Of a DNA stretch of 6,664 nucleotides, positions 1 to 5,725 are shown in pieces. The stretch spans positions 1 through 6,664 of the forward strand of contig WRGV01000009.1 in the NCBI GenBank assembly GCA_009787035.1, read 5' to 3'. Position 1 is the first letter of the stretch, and the number at the start of each line of letters is the position of its first letter. The translations under genes were made by a program, and so were the position numbers. The notes beneath the pieces were generated by a model that was not told the origin of the DNA, did no database searches, and was given only the letters and a program-made list of their open reading frames with translations. The DNA is from Propionibacteriaceae bacterium. Lineage in GTDB: Bacteria; Actinomycetota; Actinomycetes; Propionibacteriales; Propionibacteriaceae.

Positions 1-1185
1 TTCACCGGCCAGGACGCCGACCTGGCCCGCTACGGGCGGGCACACGGCGGCAAGCGCGAGACGCGCAAGGAGATCGGCCTGCTGGCGGCGCTGCACCCGC
101 ACGTCTTCAGCTGCGCCACGTCCCCGTCGCTGCACGCGCACTACCTGGCCGCGGCGATGCGCATGCTCGACTTCGAGTCGGGCACGTCGCTCATGGTCAC
201 GTACACCCCGTGCGACACCGAGAACGGCTTCGCCGAGGATCTGTCCAACAAGCGGGCCCGGCTGGCGGTCGAGTCGCGCATGACGCCGCTGTTCGTCCAC
301 GATCCGACGGCGGGGCAGACGCTGCCCGAGCGCTTCAGCCTGGACGGCAACCCGGATATCGACAAGCTGTGGTCGACCAGCACGGTGCAGTACGTGGACG
401 AGAACGGCAAGACGGCGCTGTTGACGACGCCGCTGACCCCGGCCGAGTTCGCCCTCGGCGAGGTGCGGTTCTCGAAGCACTTCCACCCGCTGCCCGCCGA
501 CGCCGACGCGGTGCCGATCGCCGAGTACATCGAGCTGAGCGACGAGCAGCGCATCGGCAAGACGCCGTTCGTGTACGCGACCGACAAGGATCGCCTGCTG
601 ATCAAGGTCGCCGTGGATTCGCCGGTCGTCTCGCTGGTCGAAGACCGCAAGCACTACTGGCAGACGCTGCAGTTCCTGGCCGGTGTCGGCGCCGCCCCCG
701 CGGGCGACCCCGAGCTGGCGGCCAAGTTTGCGGCGCTGCAGGCCGAGTACGACCAGGCCGTCGCCGACCGCGAGGCCTCGATGGACGCCATCGCTTCGGC
801 CATGGTCAAGCTCGTGACGGCCAAGGATCCATCCACCGTCCAGGTGGCGATCCCGGGCTTGGGCCTGGGGTCTGCGTCCGGGGCCCCGGCGAAGGCTCCC
901 GCGCCGGTTGCCGCTGCGCCGGCGTCCGCACCCGCGGCGTCCGCAAGCTCTGCGAAACCACCCATCTGGATCGACCCGGCCGACGAGCCGCGCTGCACCG
1001 ACTGCGGCACCTGCTACCAGGACCTGCCGGCGTTCTTCGAGCGCACGACGATCCTGGTCGATGGCGAGGCGCGCCCGGTGGCGCACTTCAAGCCGGGCAG
1101 CCTGGACGGCGTGGCGATCACACCCGACCTGCAACGGAAGATGGACAAGGTCCGCGACACCTGCGATTCGGAGATCATCCAGTGA
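1..1185 (+). CDS. PFOR-like 2-oxoacid:acceptor oxidoreductase, C-terminal part, with C-terminal ferredoxin domain (5' end cut by window)
   Basis: This is the last 394 codons of a gene that begins before the window; the frame is open from base 1 to TGA at 1183-1185. Numbering residues from base 1, the start (TGQ at 2-4, then GGKRETRKEIG) and YTPCDTENG with Cys71, followed by LFVHDP to residue 102, match the end of the thiamine-pyrophosphate domain of NifJ-type pyruvate:ferredoxin oxidoreductases (compare family motifs TGGQ, GKKDLG, Y-PC, YRYDP). These cytoplasmic enzymes oxidise pyruvate plus CoA to acetyl-CoA and CO2 and reduce ferredoxin; the substrate here cannot be fixed because the substrate-binding domains are missing. 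Residues about 103-230 are extra compared with the classical NifJ C-terminus as I know it. They are followed by a charged helical stretch (about 236-272), an Ala/Pro-rich linker (about 292-320) and a ferredoxin-like domain with Cys332, 335, 338 and a distant Cys388, the CxxCxxC...C pattern of single-cluster [4Fe-4S] ferredoxins. The gene overlaps the next by 4 bases. PFOR superfamily membership is secure; exact substrate and acceptor are inference. Confidence 0.85.
   Translation, partial: FTGQDADLARYGRAHGGKRETRKEIGLLAALHPHVFSCATSPSLHAHYLAAAMRMLDFESGTSLMVTYTPCDTENGFAEDLSNKRARLAVESRMTPLFVHDPTAGQTLPERFSLDGNPDIDKLWSTSTVQYVDENGKTALLTTPLTPAEFALGEVRFSKHFHPLPADADAVPIAEYIELSDEQRIGKTPFVYATDKDRLLIKVAVDSPVVSLVEDRKHYWQTLQFLAGVGAAPAGDPELAAKFAALQAEYDQAVADREASMDAIASAMVKLVTAKDPSTVQVAIPGLGLGSASGAPAKAPAPVAAAPASAPAASASSAKPPIWIDPADEPRCTDCGTCYQDLPAFFERTTILVDGEARPVAHFKPGSLDGVAITPDLQRKMDKVRDTCDSEIIQ
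1170..1173 (+). promoter_or_regulatory. Shine-Dalgarno site (GGAG) for the GTG start at 1182
   Basis: GGAG lies 8 bases before the GTG at 1182-1184, inside the end of the upstream gene. This site, together with the GTGA overlap (start 1182-1184, upstream stop TGA 1183-1185), decides the start of the Nfn-like gene. The open frame continues far upstream, to about 210, only as a shadow of the preceding gene. The overlap implies translational coupling of the two proteins. Confidence 0.7.
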
Positions 1186-4028
1186 GCACCACGACCGTGA
1201 ACAACGACCTGCGCGCGTACCTCGATGCGCAAAAGACGATGGACGCCGCGATCGACACCGTGGCGCAGCTGGAGTCGTCCGACGCCGTGCGCGTCTATCA
1301 GGCCCAGCGCGAGGTGCTGAACGAGCAGTTGGACGAGGATCCGAGCGTGTTCCAGGGGCTGTTCGTGCGGGCCGGCATCCAGACGGTGGTGTCGGCGTTC
1401 CGCGCCGGCAAGCCGCTCTCGCGCGAGTTGACCGAGCAGCTGTGGCAGACGCTGCTGGACGGCGGCGACGGTGCGACCACGTTCCAGCGGTTCTTCTGGA
1501 CGCTGCCGGTGGGGCGCAAGCGGCTGTTCATCAACGCGGTGGACGACTACCTGTCCGACCGGTATCCGATGTTCAAGGGCCTGTCGCGGGCCTGGCCCGC
1601 CCAGAGCGGCATCGGGCCGCGCATCCGCGGGGCCGAGGAACGCGGCCACGATTTCAAGCTGGTCAACACCGGGTATCTGGGCTATCTGGACGAGGGCTAT
1701 ACGCTGCGCGAGGTCGAGCTGTTCGTGTGGCTGGAGGCCATCCGCGACAAGCAGTGCGAGGAGGCCACCTGCGAGCTCGGCAAGCTGATCGGCGGACGCA
1801 CGACGGGTGGCTGCCCGGTGCAGATCCACATCCCGGTGATGTTCGACCTGATCGGCCAGGGCAAGTTCGAGCAGGCGCTGGCCATGCTGGAGGGCTGCAA
1901 CCCGCTGCCCGACGTGACCGGGCGCGTGTGCCCGCAGGAGCTGCAGTGCGAGGGCGTGTGCATCCACAAGCACCCGATGTCGATCGGGCAGGTGGAGTGG
2001 TTCCTGCCCGAATGGGACAAGGTCGCGCACCCCGGGCAGGCCGTCAAGCGGCTGGAGGGCACGCCCGATCCGTGGCAGGTCGCCGCGAAGGCCCCGGTCG
2101 CGATCGTGGGCTCCGGGCCGTCCGGACTGATCAACGCGTATCTGCTGGCGCGGGCCGGCTACCCGGTCACGGTCTTCGAATCCTTCCACGCGCTGGGCGG
2201 TGTGCTGCGCTACGGCATCCCGGAGTTCCGGCTTCCCAACGAGCTGATCGATGACGTCGTCGAGAAGATCAGGCTGCTCGGCGGCAAGTTCGTCACCAAC
2301 TTCGTCGTCGGCAAGACGGCGACGCTGGACGACCTCAAGGCGGCCGGTTTCGCGGCGGTCTTCGTCGGGTCGGGCGCGGGCCTGCCGAAGTTCATGCAGG
2401 TGCCGGGCGAGGAGCTGCTGGGCGTCATGAGCGCCAACGAGTTCTTGACCCGCGTCAACCTGATGCACGCCAACCTGGACGACTACGCGACCCCGCTGCC
2501 CGAGGTGGCCGGCAAGCACGTGCTGGTCATCGGCGGCGGCAACACGGCGATGGACGCGGCGCGCACGTCGCGTCGGCTCGGCGGCCACGTGACGATCGTC
2601 TACCGGCGCACGCGCGCCGAGATGCCCGCCCGTGTCGAGGAGCTGGAGCATGCGCTGGAGGAGGGTATCGAGCTGGCGGTGCTGCGCTCGCCGAGCAGCT
2701 TCACCGGCGACGAGCAGACGCACTTCGTGACGCATGCGGTGTGCGACGTGATGGAGCTGGGCGAACCGGATGCGTCCGGACGCCGCCGCCCCGTCGCGAC
2801 CGGGCGCGAGGAGGTGCTGGACGCCGATCTGGTGATCATGGCGCTGGGCAACTCGACCAACCCGATCATCAAGGATTCGCAGCCCGATCTGGGCACCACC
2901 AAGTGGGGCACGATCGACCTCGCGCGGGCCGACTCGCAGGAGACGACCAAGGCGGGCATCTACTCCGGTGGCGACGCCACCCGGGGCGGCTCGACGGCCA
3001 TCAACGCGGCCGGCGACGGCCAGGCGGCGGCGCGCGAGATCGAGGCGGCGCTGGAGGCGGCCGAGGTCGAGGACGTCGCGGGGCTGGTCGCCAAGGCGGC
3101 GGCGTACACCCAGCGGGCGAGTGAACTGCCGGTCATCGTGGCCAAGCGGAACCTCAGCCTCGGAATCGAGGAGTTCGAGGTGCGCGCCCCGGCGATCGCC
3201 TCGGCGGCCAAGGCCGGGCAGTTCGTCCGCGTGCTGGCACAGCCGAAGGGGGAGCTGATCCCGCTGACGCTGGCCGATTGGGACGCCGCCAAGGGGACGA
3301 TCACGCTGGTCGTGCAGGCCATGGGCGCCTCGTCGCTGCAGATCAACCAGATGTCGGTGGGCGATGCCTTCGTGGGTATCGCCGGGCCGCTCGGGCTGCC
3401 GTCCAAACTCGACACGATCGGTGCGGACGAGACGGTCGTGTTCACCGCGGGCGGGCTGGGCCTGCCGCCGGTCTACCCGATCGCGCGCGAGCATCTGCGC
3501 CTGGGCAACCACGTGACGCTGATCTCGGGCTTCCGCTCACAGAGCCTGATGTTCTGGACGGGCGAGGGTGAGCGCGTGCCACAGTTGCAGGCCGAGTTCG
3601 GCGACCTGCTGGACGTGGTGTACACCACCGACGACGGGTCGTTCGGCACGCCGGGCTTCGTGACGGTGCCGCTCAAGGACATGCTCGACGCCGACAAGGC
3701 GGGCACTTCGGTGCGCCGCGTCGCGGAGGTCACCACCATCGGCCCGCCGATGATGATGCGCAACGTCGCCCTGCTGACCAAGGATTACGGCACGCCCACG
3801 GTGGCCAGCCTGAACTCGATCATGGTCGACGCGACTGGCATGTGCGGGGCCTGCATGGTGCCCGTGGTCGTGGACGGCAAGCTGGTGCGCAAGCACGCCT
3901 GCATCGACGGCCCCGAGATCGACGCCCACGCCATCGATTGGGACAAGTTCCTGCCGAGGTTCAAGCTGTTCGCCAAGCAGGAGGCGGTGACCAAAGCCGC
4001 CGCCGGATTCGTGGCCCCACCCAGGTAG
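1182..4028 (+). CDS. NfnB-NfnA-like fusion flavoprotein (GltD-like + PyrK/FNR-like NAD(P)H oxidoreductase) with a novel N-terminal region
   Basis: A 948-residue cytoplasmic iron-sulfur flavoprotein. Residues 1-150 are helical and unrecognised. About 155-285 is the GltD/dihydropyrimidine dehydrogenase-type Fe-S domain: Cys192, 197 and 211, then Cys250, 256 and 260 in GRVCPQELQCEGVC. An FAD Rossmann motif GSGPSG lies at 310-315, with acidic Glu333 and GGVLRYGIPEFRLP at 339-352. A second nucleotide motif, GGGNTAMD, is at 451-458; YRRTRAEMPAR at 474-484 is typical of NADPH-binding GltD/NfnB proteins. The FAD-closing GGDATRGG is at 596-603. After a linker, about 650-948 is an NfnA/PyrK-like module: IPLT flavin motif, GPLGLPS, GGLGLPPVYPI, TTDDGSFGTPG, and a [2Fe-2S] site with Asp883, Cys888, Cys891 and Cys907. 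In Nfn enzymes these two modules are separate subunits (about 465 and 280 residues) that transhydrogenate NADH, ferredoxin and NADP+ by flavin bifurcation. No gltB or pyrD is adjacent, so glutamate synthase or dihydroorotate dehydrogenase roles are unlikely. Coupling to the PFOR-like gene suggests the partner donates electrons to it. Fold is certain; net reaction is inferred. Confidence 0.88.
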   Translation: MSTTTVNNDLRAYLDAQKTMDAAIDTVAQLESSDAVRVYQAQREVLNEQLDEDPSVFQGLFVRAGIQTVVSAFRAGKPLSRELTEQLWQTLLDGGDGATTFQRFFWTLPVGRKRLFINAVDDYLSDRYPMFKGLSRAWPAQSGIGPRIRGAEERGHDFKLVNTGYLGYLDEGYTLREVELFVWLEAIRDKQCEEATCELGKLIGGRTTGGCPVQIHIPVMFDLIGQGKFEQALAMLEGCNPLPDVTGRVCPQELQCEGVCIHKHPMSIGQVEWFLPEWDKVAHPGQAVKRLEGTPDPWQVAAKAPVAIVGSGPSGLINAYLLARAGYPVTVFESFHALGGVLRYGIPEFRLPNELIDDVVEKIRLLGGKFVTNFVVGKTATLDDLKAAGFAAVFVGSGAGLPKFMQVPGEELLGVMSANEFLTRVNLMHANLDDYATPLPEVAGKHVLVIGGGNTAMDAARTSRRLGGHVTIVYRRTRAEMPARVEELEHALEEGIELAVLRSPSSFTGDEQTHFVTHAVCDVMELGEPDASGRRRPVATGREEVLDADLVIMALGNSTNPIIKDSQPDLGTTKWGTIDLARADSQETTKAGIYSGGDATRGGSTAINAAGDGQAAAREIEAALEAAEVEDVAGLVAKAAAYTQRASELPVIVAKRNLSLGIEEFEVRAPAIASAAKAGQFVRVLAQPKGELIPLTLADWDAAKGTITLVVQAMGASSLQINQMSVGDAFVGIAGPLGLPSKLDTIGADETVVFTAGGLGLPPVYPIAREHLRLGNHVTLISGFRSQSLMFWTGEGERVPQLQAEFGDLLDVVYTTDDGSFGTPGFVTVPLKDMLDADKAGTSVRRVAEVTTIGPPMMMRNVALLTKDYGTPTVASLNSIMVDATGMCGACMVPVVVDGKLVRKHACIDGPEIDAHAIDWDKFLPRFKLFAKQEAVTKAAAGFVAPPR

Positions 4029-4036
4029 GGTGTGCG

Positions 4037-4050
4037 CTCCGGCTCCGGAG
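4037..4050. repeat. Short perfect inverted repeat (CTCCGG-CT-CCGGAG)
   Basis: Two 6-base arms separated by 2 bases begin 9 bases after the stop codon of the Nfn-like gene. As RNA it would fold as about 5 pairs with a 4-base loop. It may stabilise the 3' end of the mRNA or add to termination. No U-run follows, so it is not a classical terminator on its own. Confidence 0.35.
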
Positions 4051-4074
4051 GACGCTCGTCACAGCACCGTTCCA

Positions 4075-4108
4075 CGCGCCGGATCGCTGCGCGATCTTAT
4101 CCGGCGCG
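4075..4108. terminator. Probable bidirectional hairpin terminator without U-tract
   Basis: A perfect 10-base inverted repeat has arms at 4075-4084 (CGCGCCGGAT) and 4099-4108 (ATCCGGCGCG). Inside the 14-base spacer, CGC at 4085-4087 can pair with GCG at 4091-4093 around a TGC loop, leaving a 5-base bulge. An alternative inner stem is GATCGC/GCGATC (4082-4087 with 4091-4096). The hairpin lies 46 bases past the plus-strand stop and 185 bases past the minus-strand stop, between convergent genes, so it could end transcripts from both sides. No run of T follows on either strand; hairpins without U-tracts are often proposed as terminators in actinobacteria. Termination is inferred from position and structure. 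Confidence 0.55.
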
Positions 4109-4137
4109 CTCCACTCGACGACCTCGCATCCCGGCGC

Positions 4138-4153
4138 TCCGGGCAAGCCCGGA
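4138..4153. repeat. Short perfect inverted repeat (TCCGGGC-AA-GCCCGGA)
   Basis: Two 7-base arms flank 2 bases; as RNA this would be 6 G/C-rich pairs with a CAAG loop. It lies in the convergent intergenic region, 140 bases past the thrE-like stop in that gene's reading direction. It may be a secondary terminator for the minus-strand operon, but no U-run is present. Confidence 0.35.
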
Positions 4154-4293
4154 CCGCAGCGGGCAGCTCGGCCGACGTGCTGTTCGTGAGCGTCCGCCTG
4201 CGCCTGCGCGCACACCCATCAGCCGTGGACCCGTGAGCGCGGGGTGTCAAGAGGCAGACGAGCGTCCCCTGCACCGGAGCGCACACACCAGAG

Positions 4294-5715
4294 TCAGGAT
4301 GCGCGACGATCCCGCAGGCGGCCGTACCAGCTCAGCGGCAGCGGCATGACGCGGTCGCCGATCGGGCGGCCGAAGTACGTGCCCAGGCTGGCGCCGGCGG
4401 CGATGGCCAGCGCCATGGCGGCGGCGCTGCCGACCAGCCCCCAGCCCCGTCCGGGGTCGGCGGCGACGGTGGGCGTGCCGACGATGGCGAGCAGGCCCTG
4501 GTACAGCGTCAGGCCGGGCACGAGGGCGACGACCGAGGCGTTGACGACCGCGAAGCCGGGCACGTTGGTGTGGCGCACGAGCAGCGTGGCGACGAAGGCG
4601 GCCACGCCGGCGCCCAGGAAGCAGGCGAATGCCATGCGCACACCGGCGGCCAGCGCCATCGAATAGCCGAACCAGGCGAGCAGCGCGGCCCCCACGGTGA
4701 GGGCCAGCGTGCGCCAGTTGACGAAGCTGCCGGCGATCCAGACGGCGGCGGACGCGGTCGCGGCGGCGTACTGGATCGGGGGTGCGGCCAGCGCGAACGG
4801 GTTGGGGTTGATGTAGACGAACAGGCCCGTCCGGTTGGCCAGATCGAGCCCGGTGAACAGGCCGATGACGATGCCCGCGGTCTCCAGGCCCACCTGCAGC
4901 AGCCGCGCCGTGGCGGTCACGTAGAAGCCGTCGATGGCGTCCTGCATCGCGGCGACGAACTTCATGCCCAGGACCAGCTGGAAGATGCAGCCCACGGCCG
5001 CCAGGGTGGGCGACAGGCCCACCAGAAAGTCGGGCGTGCCGCCGCGGTTGATCCATGAGATGAGCGCGGCCAGGGCGACGGCGAACCAGCCGCCGGCCAG
5101 CTGCTGGAAGAAGCGCGGCACGCCGAGGCGGTCGAGCCCGGCGATCAGCCGGTTGAGCACGACGCCCGCGATCAGGGCCAGCAGCAGCACGCGGGGCGAG
5201 GTGCTGTACAGCAGTTGGACGGTGGCGCTGATCGAGCCGGCGGCGATCCAGGCCAGCCAGGTGGGGTACGGCTCGCGCGCGTGCACGATCTGCTCGAAGC
5301 GCGCGACCGCGGCGTCCAGGGCCAGCCCGTCCTGGATGCGGTACACCAGCTTGTTGACCGCGTGCACCTTGGTCAGGTCGGGCACGGTGGGCGTCACGGT
5401 GCGCATCGCCGTGACGGGCAGCAGGCCGTTTCCTGGTGAGTACGAGGCGGTGATGGCGAACGTGGTGATGTCGATCTGCGCGTCCGCCAGCCCGTAGGCC
5501 CGACAGACGCGGCGCATCGTGGCGATGGTGTCGTTGACGCTCATGCCGTTGGCGGACATCAGCTCGCCGACGCGCATGGCCAGCTCCACCGCCAGGCCCT
5601 CGGCGGTGGCCGTGAGGTTGCCGCGCCGCACGAGTTCGGCGATGGAGGTCGGCAGTGGCGGCGGGGACGGCGTCGCTGCCGGCTCGTCAGGCGTCGCCGG
5701 GCGCTTGCGTTTCAC
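4294..5715 (-). CDS. thrE: Threonine/serine exporter, ThrE family (two-domain form)
   Basis: A 473-residue inner-membrane protein starting at GTG (5715-5713), chosen for its Shine-Dalgarno site 5 bases upstream and tight spacing after galE. A basic, Pro-rich N-terminus (1-25) is followed by a soluble ThrE N-domain (about 40-150), with MRVGELMSANGMSVNDT and CRAYGL, then IDIT at 81-84. About ten hydrophobic segments follow, near 153-171, 174-193, 204-222, 232-254, 272-291, 305-330, 335-357, 359-380, 386-412 and 427-448. LGVPRFFQQLAGG at 198-209 and VALVPGLTLYQGL near 397-409 fit the two halves of the family (ThrE and ThrE_2 domains). Corynebacterium glutamicum ThrE (489 residues) exports L-threonine and L-serine driven by the proton motive force, and the layout here is the same, though this protein ends soon after the last membrane segment without the long basic tail. 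The amino-acid substrate is inferred from the family. Probably co-transcribed with galE. Confidence 0.88.
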   Translation of the reverse strand: MKRKRPATPDEPAATPSPPPLPTSIAELVRRGNLTATAEGLAVELAMRVGELMSANGMSVNDTIATMRRVCRAYGLADAQIDITTFAITASYSPGNGLLPVTAMRTVTPTVPDLTKVHAVNKLVYRIQDGLALDAAVARFEQIVHAREPYPTWLAWIAAGSISATVQLLYSTSPRVLLLALIAGVVLNRLIAGLDRLGVPRFFQQLAGGWFAVALAALISWINRGGTPDFLVGLSPTLAAVGCIFQLVLGMKFVAAMQDAIDGFYVTATARLLQVGLETAGIVIGLFTGLDLANRTGLFVYINPNPFALAAPPIQYAAATASAAVWIAGSFVNWRTLALTVGAALLAWFGYSMALAAGVRMAFACFLGAGVAAFVATLLVRHTNVPGFAVVNASVVALVPGLTLYQGLLAIVGTPTVAADPGRGWGLVGSAAAMALAIAAGASLGTYFGRPIGDRVMPLPLSWYGRLRDRRAS

Positions 5716-5720
5716 GCGGG

Positions 5721-5725
5721 CCTCC
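5721..5725 (-). promoter_or_regulatory. Strong Shine-Dalgarno site (GGAGG) for the thrE-like gene
   Basis: Read on the minus strand, GGAGG directly follows the galE TGA (5728-5726) and lies 5 bases before the GTG start at 5715. The 10-base intergenic gap holds little else, so the downstream gene must rely on galE transcription and may be reinitiated by ribosomes finishing galE. Confidence 0.75.

Larger units (their letters stand above)
4029..4293. other. Convergent intergenic region without a convincing gene
   Basis: These 265 bases separate the stop codons of two convergent genes. Short open frames here have no recognisable protein features and no convincing ribosome-binding site. The only structure I can see is three inverted repeats, listed separately. 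No tRNA, CRISPR or insertion-sequence signature is visible. Confidence 0.7.

Noticed and set aside
210..1181. Upstream extension of the Nfn-like reading frame to 210
   Set aside because: Residues before the GTG at 1182 are Arg/Gly-rich shadow sequence of the PFOR-like gene; the GTGA overlap and GGAG site support 1182.
157..1185. Starting the PFOR-like gene at the ATG at 157
   Set aside because: The same frame upstream to base 1 encodes conserved thiamine-domain residues (TGQ, GGKRETRKEIG), so the gene begins before the window.
908..2254. 448-residue plus-strand frame
   Set aside because: Arg/Pro/Ala-rich shadow overlapping two well-supported genes, with no domain motif.
1182..3040. Glutamate synthase small subunit (gltD) call
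   Set aside because: The fold matches, but there is no adjacent gltB, the protein continues into an NfnA-like module, and it is coupled to a PFOR-like gene.
1014..3512. Very long antisense open frame (832 residues) on the minus strand
   Set aside because: It is the mirror of a strongly biased GC-rich coding frame, is full of Arg/Gln/His/Ala-rich low-complexity sequence, and lies opposite a gene with clear family motifs.
3120..4028. Dihydroorotate dehydrogenase electron-transfer subunit (pyrK) call
   Set aside because: The module is part of one polypeptide with the GltD-like half, and no pyrD or pyrimidine gene is nearby.
4030..4236. Small plus-strand open frames in the intergenic region
   Set aside because: No convincing ribosome-binding site or recognisable features; they run through the inverted repeats and overlap each other in several frames, as expected in GC-rich DNA.
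4247..5056. Minus-strand 269-residue frame inside the thrE-like gene
   Set aside because: Arg/Gly/His-rich shadow in another frame of a clear membrane-protein gene.
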